DNA from: CAZCAC01 sp964496575 | GTDB lineage: Bacteria > Planctomycetota > UBA1135 > GCA-002686595 | Reading direction: 5' to 3' | Assembly (NCBI GenBank): GCA_964496575.1 | Contig: CAZCAC010000003.1 | Coordinates: 62,001-126,000, forward strand | Length of the DNA: 64,000 nt | Shown here: positions 51,562 to 61,005 of the stretch, in pieces | How the letters are laid out: each line of letters starts with the position of its first letter | Position numbering within the stretch: position 1 is the stretch's first letter | The notes under the pieces: generated by a model | Database searches by the model: none | The model's input: only the letters and a program-made list of their open reading frames with translations | What the model was told of the DNA's origin: nothing | Translations under genes and position numbers: made by a program

Positions 51562-53412
51562 CTAGCGGGGCGCCTCGCCGTCGTCGATGCCGATGCCGCG
51601 CATCCTCGGGAACTTCCCCTTTCTGTTCCACTTGTCGCCGTTGACGATCCGATCGTCCCCGTACAGGTCGGTCGCTCCGCCGAGGTCCAGAAAGATGCCC
51701 ACCGTGGGGAGGCGCCGGCGTCGGTCGTCACCTGCGCCAGGGTAGCTCGCGAAGCCTCCGTTCGTCGTGGCGCCGAGTTCGTACTCGTCCCTTCCCGCGA
51801 GGTCCGCGAAAAGACCGCAGCCCGCCACGTCGCCGCAGCCCAGGCTCCGGTCCGGGGCGAAGTAGTGGTCGTCGCCTGTGTCGTCGCGGAAGATCGAGAT
51901 CGAGAGGTCGCGGCCGTTGCCCAGGGACTGCGACAGGCTCGTGCGGTAGTGGTCATCGCCCGAGACGTCGCGCAGGTACGACAGGGCGAAGTGCGCCGAG
52001 GCGGACTGGCCGTAATAGACCGCCTCGTACTCGTCATTGCCGGCGAGGTCGAACAGCATCCCGACCCCGAACCAGTAGCCGATCGCCTGCGCGAAGACCG
52101 CCCCGCGATAACGGTCGTCGCCCTCCTGATCGAGCAGGATGCCGAGCCCCCCGGACGAGCTGCGGTCCTCCTCGGTGCGGAAGGCGTAGCCGCAGCCCTG
52201 CGCGAGGGAGACGTTGTGCTCGGCGGACTGCGGCGATGGACTCCGGAGCTCGTCGTCGCGAGCCACGTACTCGTCGTTCCCCCTGCGATCGCACAAGAGA
52301 CCCGTGCCCATCGGCAGGCCGAGACCCTGGCCGAAGGTGAAGAGCTCGTAGTAGTCGTCGCCCGCCTCGTCGAGCAGGAGACCCACGCCCAGGAAGCCGA
52401 CCGCCTGCGTGAAGGTGTCGCCGACGTAGCGGTCGTCACCCGCCCGGTCGATCAGGATCCCCGCGCCACAGGCGGCAAAACCCGCGCCGTAGCCCGTGAC
52501 CTGGTAGCGGTCGTCGCCCTCGACGTCGAGCAATACACCGATACCACCGATGCCCGCCCCGGCGCCCGCCTCCGCGAGGCTCCGGCCCGACGCATAGATG
52601 TCGTTCCCGCCGAGGTCGATCACCGCGCAGAGCGGCGTCTCGTTCCGGCCGCAGGCGTTGCCCGGTGCATAGGTGTCGTTCCCGCCGAAGTCGATCAGCA
52701 GCAGGTAATCCCCACCTTCGTGGTGGTCGTCGCCGCGACCTGCGAGGATCACCTTGCCGCAAGGCGTCTCGAACTCCGTGCCTTCCCACTCCTCGGTGAC
52801 CGAAATCGATTCGATACTGGCGGCGAGGCTCTCCACACTCGACAGGAAAAACCGCGCAGCCTGGTCGATGTTCCCCCGCTTGACGTCTGCCAGGAGACCG
52901 CGGGTGCTCTCGTCGGCGCCTCCAGCGAAGTAGTGGAGGGCGCGGGACGAGAGTGCCTCGTCGCCCTTCGGGAAGTGAGGGGCGTGCCACCGCCAGTCGT
53001 CGGTGACGATCCGAACACCGACGAAGAATAAGTCGATGGGAGCGACGATGGACTCGGGGAGCTCCGGGTCTGGGAAGCCGCGGATGCCTGGACTGTCGCC
53101 CACATGCTCCATGTAGATGAAGCCCCCCCCGTTCGACGCGATGTGGAAGAGACTGTCCGCTTCCTCGGTCCCCGCCAGCTCCTCACCGAGCTCCCTCGCC
53201 GCCTTCTCGAACCCGAAGACATCGGCCGCCCACCCGTCGAACGCCGGCAACCTCCCCGGCGCCCGCCGCCACTCCAGGTCCTCGGCCCGGTAGCCGATCG
53301 GCGCCTCCGCCCCGAAGACCGCCTCCCGCACGGCCTCCAGCGTTTCCGGCGGAATCTCCTGCGAGATCGGAGCGAGCGTGAATAAGGCGAGTGCGAGGGC
53401 CGAAAGGGGCAT
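51562..53412 (-). CDS. Secreted GDD-Y repeat (beta-solenoid-like) protein
   Basis: A 616-residue secreted protein. I use the ATG at 53412 (signal peptide MPLSALALALFTLAPIS); a GTG 23 codons upstream is also open. Residues about 30-235 are a helical, unrecognised N-terminal region. From about 240 to 585 there is a repeat of about 25-30 residues with the core GxGxLxDxxGDDxYxxxxxxQGxG, for example IGVLLDVEGDDRYQVTGYGAGF, AGILIDRAGDDRYVGDTFTQAVG, VGLLLDEAGDDYYELFTFGQGLG and VGMLFDLAGNDEYEAVYYGQSA. Repeated Gly-Asp-Asp turns at fixed spacing look like calcium-binding loops in a beta-solenoid. Divergent from the kinase gene. Function unknown. Confidence 0.8.
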   Translation of the reverse strand: MPLSALALALFTLAPISQEIPPETLEAVREAVFGAEAPIGYRAEDLEWRRAPGRLPAFDGWAADVFGFEKAARELGEELAGTEEADSLFHIASNGGGFIYMEHVGDSPGIRGFPDPELPESIVAPIDLFFVGVRIVTDDWRWHAPHFPKGDEALSSRALHYFAGGADESTRGLLADVKRGNIDQAARFFLSSVESLAASIESISVTEEWEGTEFETPCGKVILAGRGDDHHEGGDYLLLIDFGGNDTYAPGNACGRNETPLCAVIDLGGNDIYASGRSLAEAGAGAGIGGIGVLLDVEGDDRYQVTGYGAGFAACGAGILIDRAGDDRYVGDTFTQAVGFLGVGLLLDEAGDDYYELFTFGQGLGLPMGTGLLCDRRGNDEYVARDDELRSPSPQSAEHNVSLAQGCGYAFRTEEDRSSSGGLGILLDQEGDDRYRGAVFAQAIGYWFGVGMLFDLAGNDEYEAVYYGQSASAHFALSYLRDVSGDDHYRTSLSQSLGNGRDLSISIFRDDTGDDHYFAPDRSLGCGDVAGCGLFADLAGRDEYELGATTNGGFASYPGAGDDRRRRLPTVGIFLDLGGATDLYGDDRIVNGDKWNRKGKFPRMRGIGIDDGEAPR

Positions 53413-53530
53413 CGTGGCATTCTCGGGGAGCGCCGCGGGCGAGGCAACCCGCTCCCGGAATGCTGGAAACAGCCGGATCACGCCCGATCGGGACCCTGGT
53501 TCCCACCATCTGGGGCCCAGGGCGGCTTCC

Positions 53531-53539
53531 TGGTAGGCT
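53531..53539 (+). promoter_or_regulatory. Candidate extended -10 promoter (TGGTAGGCT)
   Basis: TGG before TAGGCT, 30 bases before the TTG start at 53570. The gap between the divergent GDD-repeat and kinase genes is 157 bases. Confidence 0.35.
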
Positions 53540-53569
53540 TCTCGACTGCACGATTCTCCCGATTCGACC

Positions 53570-56500
53570 TTGACCCACGATTCCGCACAGGACCCCCCGG
53601 GCCCGCCGCCTCCTCACCCCGAGGCGATCGAGGCCTTCTGCGACTACCTGAACCTCCTCGAGGTCGGGGAGGAGGTCGACTGGGAGGCCTACTGCGGCGA
53701 CCGGCCCGACCACGCCGGGGAGCTCCGGCAGCTGCTCGCCGAGTACGAGCGGGTCACCGCCATCCTCGACCGTCTAGCCCCCGCCGCCTCCTTCTCGGCG
53801 CGGCTGCGAGCGCACTACGGGGACAGCGTCGACCCGGGGATCTCCCTCGACGGCGATGAACCGCGCGAATCGACGACCACCCGCAAGGGCACCACCACCG
53901 CCGGCACCGGGCGCGTGCTCTCCCGCCTCAGCGCGCAGAGCCCCGAGAGCGCTCGCTACGAGGCGAAGCGAGAGATCGCCCGCGGCGGCATGGGCGCGAT
54001 CCTCGAGGTGTGGGACGGCGAGCTGCGCCGGACCCTGGCGATGAAGGTGGTGCTGACCTCGCGCCAGCCCAGCTCCGACGACAGCGACAGCGAGGGGATC
54101 ATCGAGCGGCGCCTCTCCCGCTTCCTCGAGGAAGCCCAGATCACCGGTCAGCTCGACCACCCCGGCATAGTCCCGGTGCACGACATCGGCCTCGACGATC
54201 AGGGGCGCGTCTACTTCACCATGCAGCTGATCGACGGGCTCGACCTGCGCCGGGTCTTCGAGCTCGCCCGGCTGCAGAAGGACGGCTGGACCGAGAAACG
54301 CGTCGTCTCGGTGCTGATCCGCGTCTGCGAGGCGATGGCCTTCGCTCACTCCAAGGGGGTCGTGCACCGCGACCTCAAGCCCGCCAACATCATGGTCGGT
54401 CGCTTCGGCGAAGCGTACGTCATGGACTGGGGGCTGGCCAAGGTGCTCGGGCGCGAGGATGTCCACGACATCCGCATCGCCGAGGAGAAGAAGGACGAGG
54501 AGAGCCGGCGCGTCAAGACCGACCGCAGCGACAGTGACACCGGGACCGACGCCGCCCTGAAGACGATGGACGGCGACGTCGTCGGCACCCCCGCGTACAT
54601 GGCGCCGGAGCAGGCGCGCGGCCGGCTCGAGGAGATCAGCATCCAGTCGGACGTCTACTCGATGGGTGCGATGCTGTACCACCTCCTCTCCGGGCACATG
54701 CCCTACGAGCCGCTCGGCGAGAAGGTCCCCGCGCACACCATCCTCGAGGCGGTGCGCAACGCGCCGCCCTGGCCGCTCCAGCAGCTGAACCCCGACGTCG
54801 ACAGCGAGCTGGCGGCGATCTGCGAGAAGTCGATGAGCCGCGAGGCGCCGCAGCGCTACGGGGACATGATGGCCCTGGCGGGCGACCTCACCGCCTGGGT
54901 CGAGGGGCGCGGGGTCGGCGCCTACACCACCGGGGTGCTCTACGAGACGCGCAAGTGGATCGCACGCAACAAGACCGCCTCGGCCGCCCTCGGGGCTCTC
55001 CTCGGCCTGATCCTGCTCAGCATCTCGCTCTTCATCTGGCAGCAGCAGCGGAACCTCGGCAAGGTCGAGGAGAAGTCGAGCGAGCTGGAGATCGCACTCG
55101 GCGAGGTCTCGAAGGCGCAGGAGGAGGCCCTCGCCAACTTCGAAGCGGCGCAGCGCAGCGAGAAGGAGAAGGAGGCGGAGGCGGATCGCGCCCTGCGCGA
55201 GAGCGAGAAGGCCCGGGAAGCGGCCGACCGCGCCGCCAAGCTGACGGCGGAAGCCACCGAGCAGACCCAGCTCGCCCTCGCCGCCGCGTACCGCCTCAGC
55301 GTGACCGCCGCGTCCTACAGCCTTCGCCTCGACGACGTGCCCGAGGCGAAGAAGAACCTCTCCGACTGCGCCGTCGACCTGCGGGGGTGGGAGTGGCGGC
55401 ACCTCCACCTCTCCGCCGAGGGCAGCCTCGGGGACTCGGTAGTCCAGGGCAAGGGCGTCACCGACCTGGCGGTCACGGCGGACGGCGACACGCTGCTGAC
55501 CTACGGCTTCGGCCTGCCGCTGCGGCTGTGGTCGGTCTCGGAGCGACGGATGATCAAGGGCTTCACCGGCCCGGGAGTCCTCGACTTCCAGAAGGGCAGC
55601 CGGCTCGAGCACCTGCGCTGTGCGCTCAGCCCCGACGGCTCGCTGCTCCTGATGACCTACGTCCTGGACAACAGCCTGCGAGTCTTCGGTCGAAACGGCG
55701 TGAAGCAGTACGACTTCGAAGAACACACCGCGCCGATCCGCCAAGCCCAGTTCAGCCAGGACGGCATGAAGATCGTGACCGCTTCGGATGACGGTCGCGC
55801 TCTGCTCTTCGACACGACGACCTCGCGCATCGAGAGCGAGCTGATCGGTCACCAGGGAGCGGTGACCTGCGTGGCGCTCGACCGGAACCGGACGAGGGTC
55901 GCCACCGGCGGGGAGGACCGGACGGTCCGGATCTGGAACGCGGCGACCGGCGAGGAGATGCGAGTGCTCGACGCCCACCACACCGCGCCGCTGAGCGCGA
56001 TCGACTGGTCGGAGGATGGCGAGCTTCTGGTCACCGCCTCGCTGGACGATACGCTGGCGGTGTGGCGCGCCTCCGACGGGGCCTTGCAGGCGGTGATGCA
56101 CGGGCACCTCGGTCCGATTCGCGACGCCGTCTTCGGGCGAGGCGGGGAGTTCGTCTTCTCCGCCAGCGACGACCTGACCGTGAGGATGTGGGACACGGCC
56201 ACCGGTCGCGAGCGGCGGGTCTTCCGCGGACACGACAAGGCGGTTCGCTCGGTGGTGCGTCTCGGCGCCGAGAACCGCATCGCTTCCGCCTCCCTCGACG
56301 GCACGGTGAGGATCTGGGACGGCGACTGGGACCCGGCGGTCACCGTGATCGAGGAGGACCGGAGCTTCTCGCACGTCTCCTTCTCCGGCGATGGAGCCGT
56401 TCTCGCCGCGACGCCGGACCAGGGGCGTTGCGCCATGATCGACACCGACTCGGGAGTCGTCGAGGGCCTGATCGGGGAGAGGGCACCCGTCGATCGACAG

Positions 56501-57445
56501 CGTTACCAGGCCTCCTGTGCCAGCGCCGACGATCGCTTCCTGGCGCTCTCTACCGCCCAGAACGTCGTCGAGATCTGGAGCCGTTCGACGGGAGAGCGCC
56601 TGCGGATCCTCCGGGGGTTTCCCCGCGACATCGTCCACCTCGACTTCGACGCCGGGGGACGCACCATCGCGATGGCGGGGGCGGGAAGACAAGCCCACGT
56701 CGAGGAGCTCGACCGGGAGGACTCCCGGTCGTCGATCGACCTTCCCCACAGCGTCGCCGCGCTGGCGCTCAGCCCCGACGGTTCGATCCTGGCGACCGCC
56801 GGCAAGGACGAGAGCCTGCGGCTCTGGAATGCGCGGACCCTCGAGCCCGGGCCCGCCAAGCGCGAGATCCACCGGTATCCGATCAACGACCTCGAGTTCA
56901 GTACCGATGGCCGGCTGCTGGCGACCGGTTCCAGCGACGGCAGCGCGCGCATCTTCCTCGTCGAGGAGCTCGAGCCACTGCTCTCCTGCGAAAGGTCCCA
57001 GGAGACGATCCTGTGCGTCGCGTTCAGTCCGACGGAGGACCGTCTCGTCACCGGCGGGAAGGACGGCACCCTGCGGCTGTGGAGCACCCGGAGTGGCGAG
57101 GTGATGCTGAGCCTGCTCGGGCATGCGGGGGAGGTGCGCGACGTCGCCTTCAGCCCGGATGGGGGCCGGATCGCCTCCTGCGGGGCCGACTCGGGCGTGC
57201 GCATCTGGGAGACGCTCCGCGCGGAGGAACGCTACGGGCGGCGCTCGCAGAAGTACGCCGCGCACCGGATCGCCCAGAAGCTGGTCGAGGATCTCTACGG
57301 CGATCTGCACTCGACCGAGCTGGTCGAGACCGCCCTCACCGACGACGCCGGGCTCGACCCCGGGCTGCGCGACCAGGCGCTGACCGAGCTGGGGCGGATG
57401 ATCGACCGCGGGGATCTCGAGCGGCCCGGCGGCGATGGGCGCTGA
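53570..57445 (+). CDS. Transmembrane serine/threonine protein kinase with WD40 sensor domain
   Basis: A 1291-residue protein typical of planctomycetes. No ATG is near the start, so TTG at 53570 is used. The kinase domain (about 130-450) has the ATP loop ARGGMGAILEV, Lys159 (TLAMKVVL), the catalytic loop HRDLKPAN (H266-D268) and D286-W-G in place of DFG, then GTPAYMAPEQA. A single membrane helix is at about 468-490 (ALGALLGLILLSISLFIW), followed by a coiled coil rich in Lys, Glu and Ala (KVEEKSSELEIALGEVSK). The extracytoplasmic half (about 600-1250) is made of WD40 repeats (VATGGEDRTVRIWNAATG, VFSASDDLTVRMWDTATG, LVTGGKDGTLRLWSTRSG), about fourteen in number. It overlaps the next gene by 11 bases. 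Confidence 0.92.
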   Translation: MTHDSAQDPPGPPPPHPEAIEAFCDYLNLLEVGEEVDWEAYCGDRPDHAGELRQLLAEYERVTAILDRLAPAASFSARLRAHYGDSVDPGISLDGDEPRESTTTRKGTTTAGTGRVLSRLSAQSPESARYEAKREIARGGMGAILEVWDGELRRTLAMKVVLTSRQPSSDDSDSEGIIERRLSRFLEEAQITGQLDHPGIVPVHDIGLDDQGRVYFTMQLIDGLDLRRVFELARLQKDGWTEKRVVSVLIRVCEAMAFAHSKGVVHRDLKPANIMVGRFGEAYVMDWGLAKVLGREDVHDIRIAEEKKDEESRRVKTDRSDSDTGTDAALKTMDGDVVGTPAYMAPEQARGRLEEISIQSDVYSMGAMLYHLLSGHMPYEPLGEKVPAHTILEAVRNAPPWPLQQLNPDVDSELAAICEKSMSREAPQRYGDMMALAGDLTAWVEGRGVGAYTTGVLYETRKWIARNKTASAALGALLGLILLSISLFIWQQQRNLGKVEEKSSELEIALGEVSKAQEEALANFEAAQRSEKEKEAEADRALRESEKAREAADRAAKLTAEATEQTQLALAAAYRLSVTAASYSLRLDDVPEAKKNLSDCAVDLRGWEWRHLHLSAEGSLGDSVVQGKGVTDLAVTADGDTLLTYGFGLPLRLWSVSERRMIKGFTGPGVLDFQKGSRLEHLRCALSPDGSLLLMTYVLDNSLRVFGRNGVKQYDFEEHTAPIRQAQFSQDGMKIVTASDDGRALLFDTTTSRIESELIGHQGAVTCVALDRNRTRVATGGEDRTVRIWNAATGEEMRVLDAHHTAPLSAIDWSEDGELLVTASLDDTLAVWRASDGALQAVMHGHLGPIRDAVFGRGGEFVFSASDDLTVRMWDTATGRERRVFRGHDKAVRSVVRLGAENRIASASLDGTVRIWDGDWDPAVTVIEEDRSFSHVSFSGDGAVLAATPDQGRCAMIDTDSGVVEGLIGERAPVDRQRYQASCASADDRFLALSTAQNVVEIWSRSTGERLRILRGFPRDIVHLDFDAGGRTIAMAGAGRQAHVEELDREDSRSSIDLPHSVAALALSPDGSILATAGKDESLRLWNARTLEPGPAKREIHRYPINDLEFSTDGRLLATGSSDGSARIFLVEELEPLLSCERSQETILCVAFSPTEDRLVTGGKDGTLRLWSTRSGEVMLSLLGHAGEVRDVAFSPDGGRIASCGADSGVRIWETLRAEERYGRRSQKYAAHRIAQKLVEDLYGDLHSTELVETALTDDAGLDPGLRDQALTELGRMIDRGDLERPGGDGR

Positions 57446-58343
57446 GGATCCGAGCACCGGCGGCGGGGAGTGGCAGCCGAGGGTGACGGCGGACGGCAGC
57501 CTGACCCTGGTCCACCCCGGCCACGGCGAAGCGTGTCACTCCGACGCCGGGGCCTGGCTCGAGGCGTGGGAGCGCTACGTGCTCGCCGCGCGCGTGCCGG
57601 AGTCGCTGCGGGCCCGGCGCGCCGGGGCGCGCGCCCTGCGCTTGCTCGACGTCGGCACCGCGGTGGGCTGGAACATCGCCGCCCTGCGCGTCGCGCGGGA
57701 GTCCCACGCCCCGGGAGCGCCTCTCGAGGTGACCACCCTGGAGATCGACCGGGGGGTGATCGACGCGGCGCTCGCGACCTTCGGGGAGAGAGACGCGGGC
57801 GCGCACGCCGAGCCGCTGCGCGAGGTCCACGCCGCGCTCCGGCTCGCCCTGGAGCGGGGGAACGCCGAGCCGGTGCCGCTGGGGCGGAGGGATACGCTGC
57901 GCCTGTGCCTCGGGGACGCCCGGACGACCCTGCCCGCCCTGGATCCCTCCTCCCGCTACGACGTGGTCTTCCTCGATCCCTTCTCTCCGGGGGTCGACCC
58001 GGCCCTCTGGGAGCCGGGCTTCCTGTCCGAGGTCGCCGCGCGCATGGCCCCGGGGAGCTGGCTCTCCACCTACAGCGCCGCGACCGCGGTGCGCGTCGCC
58101 CTGCTCGCGGCCGGGCTGCGCGTGGGGCCGGGACCCCGCGTGGGGCGAAAGGCGGAGGGGACCGTGGCCACGCCCGACGGGGAGCCGCCGCCCTTCGAGC
58201 CCCGCGTCGCCCGCCGGATCGCCCGGCGCGGGGAGGAGCTACGGCCGTCGGGGGGATCCGTAGCGCCGCAAACGGGTGAAACGGAGGCGAACGACAGAAA
58301 AAGGGGCCCGCGCCGGGATCGATCGGAGACCGGCTTGGCCTAG
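57435..58343 (+). CDS. MnmC-like SAM-dependent methyltransferase (MnmD part only)
   Basis: A 302-residue protein similar to the N-terminal methyltransferase domain of MnmC, which completes the wobble uridine modification mnm5s2U. Blocks are LTLVHPGHGEACHSDAGAWLEAWERYVL, LRLLDVGTAVGWNIAAL (SAM loop), VTTLEIDRGVID, VVFLDPFSPGVDPALWEPGFL and LSTYSAATAVRVALLAAGLRVG. The FAD oxidase half of MnmC is absent, as in MnmD proteins. The first codons overlap the kinase gene by 11 bases. The last 50 residues are unrelated and basic. Confidence 0.85.
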   Translation: MGAEDPSTGGGEWQPRVTADGSLTLVHPGHGEACHSDAGAWLEAWERYVLAARVPESLRARRAGARALRLLDVGTAVGWNIAALRVARESHAPGAPLEVTTLEIDRGVIDAALATFGERDAGAHAEPLREVHAALRLALERGNAEPVPLGRRDTLRLCLGDARTTLPALDPSSRYDVVFLDPFSPGVDPALWEPGFLSEVAARMAPGSWLSTYSAATAVRVALLAAGLRVGPGPRVGRKAEGTVATPDGEPPPFEPRVARRIARRGEELRPSGGSVAPQTGETEANDRKRGPRRDRSETGLA

Positions 58344-58346
58344 AAT
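58341..58346 (+). promoter_or_regulatory. Candidate -10 element (TAGAAT) for tatA
   Basis: TAGAAT overlaps the stop of the upstream gene and lies 100 bases before the tatA ATG. The -35 region is not recognisable. Confidence 0.3.
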
Positions 58347-58355
58347 GTTCCGGTT

Positions 58356-58382
58356 CGCCGCGGGTCGACCCGAGCCGCGGCG
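58356..58382. other. 8-bp hairpin before tatA
   Basis: CGCCGCGG (58356-58363) and CCGCGGCG (58375-58382) frame an 11-base loop. It may end the upstream transcript or lie in the tatA leader. No T-run. Confidence 0.4.
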
Positions 58383-58446
58383 AGGCCTCATCTCCTCCGA
58401 CCCGACCTCATTTCCGCTCTCCTCGACGAGGGCCAAGGTGCAATCG

Positions 58447-58665
58447 ATGCTGTTCCTGGCGTTTCCCGGGCTCGCCGAGCTCTGGCCGATCCTCGTGGTG
58501 GTGCTCGTGCTCTTCGGAGCCAAGAAGCTCCCCGAGCTGGCCCGGGCGATGGGGTCGAGCGTCAACCAGTTCAAGAAGGGGCTCTCCGATGAGAACGCCA
58601 AGCCCGAGGAGCTGACCGAAGGCGGCTCCGGTGACGGGGAGAAGCCGGAGGAATCGACCTCCTGA
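58447..58665 (+). CDS. tatA: Twin-arginine translocase subunit TatA/TatE
   Basis: A 72-residue protein: one membrane helix (ELWPILVVVLVLFGAKKL), the amphipathic helix PELARAMGSSVNQFKKGL with the conserved FG..K.LPEL and FKKG, then an acidic tail. It assembles the Tat pore for folded protein export. ATG at 58447 chosen because it begins just before the helix; a GTG three codons upstream is possible. No tatB or tatC lies nearby. Confidence 0.9.
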   Translation: MLFLAFPGLAELWPILVVVLVLFGAKKLPELARAMGSSVNQFKKGLSDENAKPEELTEGGSGDGEKPEESTS

Positions 58666-58681
58666 GGGAGCTCGATCCTCG

Positions 58682-59383
58682 GTGATCGGCGTACTCCGCA
58701 CGCTCCAGTTGGTCGGTTCCGGTCCGGACGCCTCCGGGAATCGTGCTGATTCCCCCTCGCGCGCGACCCTCGCCGTCGCCGGGGTGGTGGTGTGCGGCGG
58801 GCGCAGCGCGCGGATGGGTTCGGACAAGGCGCGGCTCTTGCTCGACGGGCGCAGTCTCCTGGAGCGCGTCGTCGCGGAGGTGCGCGAGGTGGTGCCCGAG
58901 GTGGTCCTCGCCTGCGGACCGCGGGAGCGCTACGGCGAGCTCGGCCTACCCCTGGCCCTGGACGAGTGGCCGGACGGCGGTCCGCTCGCCGGCATCGTCG
59001 CCGGGATGGAGGCGGTCGCCGCGGATCGGATCCTGGTCGTGGCCTGTGATATGCCCCGCGTCGCCGGCGCGCTGTTCGAGACGTTGATCGATCGCGCGAC
59101 TCGCGAGGCGCTCGACGTCTGCTTCTTCGAGAGCGAGCGCGGCGTCGAACCGCTCTGCGCGGTCTACGGCCGCCGTTGCCTCGAGCCGATGCGGCGCGCG
59201 CTCTCGGCCGGGAGGCGGCGAGTGCGCGCGTTCCACGAGGAGGGGGGCGAGCTCTCGGTCGGGTACGTGCGCTCCACGGAGCTGCCCGCCGAGCTGCGAG
59301 GTCGCGACGTCGCGGTCAACCTGAACACCCCGGAGGAGCTGGCCCGCGAGACGGGCCGCAGGCGAAGGGAGGAGCTGAGTTGA
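58682..59383 (+). CDS. mobA: Molybdenum cofactor guanylyltransferase
   Basis: A 233-residue nucleotidyltransferase. VVVCGGRSARMGSDKARLLLDG matches the GTP-binding signature; DEWPDGGPLAGIVAGMEAV, VVACDMPRV and the end NLNTPEELA are as in MobA. It attaches GMP to molybdopterin to make the form used by many Tat-exported enzymes. The start is uncertain: the GTG at 58682 gives about 35 residues before the conserved part. It stands 16 bases after tatA. Confidence 0.85.
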   Translation: MIGVLRTLQLVGSGPDASGNRADSPSRATLAVAGVVVCGGRSARMGSDKARLLLDGRSLLERVVAEVREVVPEVVLACGPRERYGELGLPLALDEWPDGGPLAGIVAGMEAVAADRILVVACDMPRVAGALFETLIDRATREALDVCFFESERGVEPLCAVYGRRCLEPMRRALSAGRRRVRAFHEEGGELSVGYVRSTELPAELRGRDVAVNLNTPEELARETGRRRREELS

Positions 59384-60366
59384 GCCCCATGGATACGCGG
59401 CTGGTCCGCCTGATCGAACCGGTCACGGCCGAGCTCGAGACGATGCGCGAGGTGATCGCCTCGCAGCTCGTCGAGGAGAGCGAGGCGGTGGGGGACATGA
59501 CCGCCCACCTCTCGCGCTTCAGCGGCAAGCAGCTGCGGGGTACGCTCGTCCTCCTGGTCGGTCGCGCGCTCGACCGGCTCTCCCCCGAGCACCCGACGGT
59601 CGCCGCCATCGTCGAGATGATCCACCTGGCGACGCTGGTCCACGACGACGTCCTCGACGGCGCGACGATCCGGCGCCGGGTAGCTTGTGTGAACGAGCGC
59701 TGGGACAACCAGGTCGCGGTGCTCCTCGGCGACTTCCTCTACGCCCGTGCCTTCGGGCTCTCGACGCAGCTCTCCTCCCGCTTCTGCAGCCGGCTCCTGG
59801 CCGACACCACCCGGCACGTGTGCGTCGGGGAGATCGAGCAGAGCCAGAGCCGCTACGCCTTCGAGATGCCCCAGGAACGCTACGAGCAGATCGCCGGGGC
59901 GAAGACCGCGAGGCTCTACTCCGCCGCCTGCGAGCTGGGCGCCGCCTACCCCGAGGGGACCGGCGCGGCGGGCGAGTCGATGCGAGCCTTCGGCTGGGAG
60001 CTCGGCCTCGCGTTCCAGATCATCGACGACTGCCTGGACGTCGTCGGTGAGGAGGCGGTGGTCGGGAAGAGCGTCGGCAACGACGTCGAGGATGGAAAGG
60101 TCACGCTCTCCGTGCTCTTCACGTACTCGCGGGCAGACGAGGCGACCCGCGCTTTGATTCGCGACATCTACACCACTCCCGGCCTGGGCCGACGCGCCGC
60201 GCGCCTGCGCAAGGCGGTCGACCTCGGACCCGGACTGGAGTACGCCCGGGCGCGGGCGGAAGAGCTGGTCGCGACGGCACTTTCACGATTGAAGGAGCTC
60301 CCCGATTCACCCTCGAGGCGAAACCTCGAGGAGCTCGGGGGGTTCGTCCTCGCCCGCAAGTGGTAG
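59380..60366 (+). CDS. Polyprenyl diphosphate synthase (trans-isoprenyl type)
   Basis: A 328-residue prenyltransferase. The first Asp-rich motif is LVHDDVLDGATIRRR (DDxxD) and the second IIDDCLDVVG. GDFLYARAF and GKVTLSVLF are typical. It makes the isoprenoid side chain for quinones, the length set by residues before the first motif that I have not tried to interpret. The TTG at 59380 overlaps the mobA stop in TTGA and is served by GGGAGGAG; an ATG at 59389 is the alternative. Confidence 0.9.
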   Translation: MSPMDTRLVRLIEPVTAELETMREVIASQLVEESEAVGDMTAHLSRFSGKQLRGTLVLLVGRALDRLSPEHPTVAAIVEMIHLATLVHDDVLDGATIRRRVACVNERWDNQVAVLLGDFLYARAFGLSTQLSSRFCSRLLADTTRHVCVGEIEQSQSRYAFEMPQERYEQIAGAKTARLYSAACELGAAYPEGTGAAGESMRAFGWELGLAFQIIDDCLDVVGEEAVVGKSVGNDVEDGKVTLSVLFTYSRADEATRALIRDIYTTPGLGRRAARLRKAVDLGPGLEYARARAEELVATALSRLKELPDSPSRRNLEELGGFVLARKW

Positions 60367-60390
60367 TCACTACGGAATGACGCAGGAAAC

Positions 60391-61005
60391 ATGATGATCG
60401 ATCGCTCAATCTTGCGGGCCGGGGCCATCCCCCTCGGCGCGCTGCTCTTCCTCCTCGGCGGCTGCGGCCCGGGGGGCTCGGTGGAGATCGCGACGAAGCG
60501 CCCACGGATCGGCTCCGACCCGGTTCGCGCCGGCGCGAGCGCCGCGATGCGCTTCGGAGGCGAGATGCCGCAGGCCGAGGCCCCGTTCCGCTTCACCCTG
60601 CCGGAAGGGTGGAAGGACGAGGGCCCGGCGGGGATGCGGAAGGTGAACCTCTCCACCGGTGCCGACACCCAGTGCTACCTGATCACGCTCCCCGGCGAAG
60701 GGGGCGGCCTCGTCGAGAACCTCAACCGCTGGCGTAACGAGGTCGGGCTCGCGCCGATCCGCGCCGAGGAAGCGGCCGCCCTGCCCAGGATCGAGCTCCT
60801 CGGTGAAGCCTGCCCGCTGCTCGACGTGTCCGGCGACTACCAGGGCATGGGCGGCAGCGCGGGGTCGGACCGGACCCTGCTCGGCACCGTCCTGATCCGC
60901 CCGACGGAGAGCCTGTTCATCAAGATGGTCGGACCGAGCGAGGAAGTGCTGGCCCATCGGGATGCCTTCGTCGCTTTTGTCGAATCCCTGGAGGAGGCCC
61001 CGTGA
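60391..61005 (+). CDS. Lipoprotein of unknown function upstream of resB
   Basis: A 204-residue lipoprotein (LLFLLGGC lipobox). The domain at about 60-200 starts FRFTLPEGWKDEGPAGMRKVNL and continues with DTQCYLITL, NLNRWRNEVGL, and ends RPTESLFIKMVGPSEEVLAHRDAFVAFVESL. This PsbP/anti-sigma-like beta-sheet pattern is common in planctomycete lipoproteins, but no function is assigned. Its stop overlaps the GTG of resB, suggesting a link to cytochrome c maturation. Confidence 0.75.
   Translation: MMIDRSILRAGAIPLGALLFLLGGCGPGGSVEIATKRPRIGSDPVRAGASAAMRFGGEMPQAEAPFRFTLPEGWKDEGPAGMRKVNLSTGADTQCYLITLPGEGGGLVENLNRWRNEVGLAPIRAEEAAALPRIELLGEACPLLDVSGDYQGMGGSAGSDRTLLGTVLIRPTESLFIKMVGPSEEVLAHRDAFVAFVESLEEAP

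Noticed and set aside
53774..57457. Open frame of about 1227 codons opposite the kinase gene
   Set aside because: Antisense shadow of a gene with all kinase and WD40 motifs.
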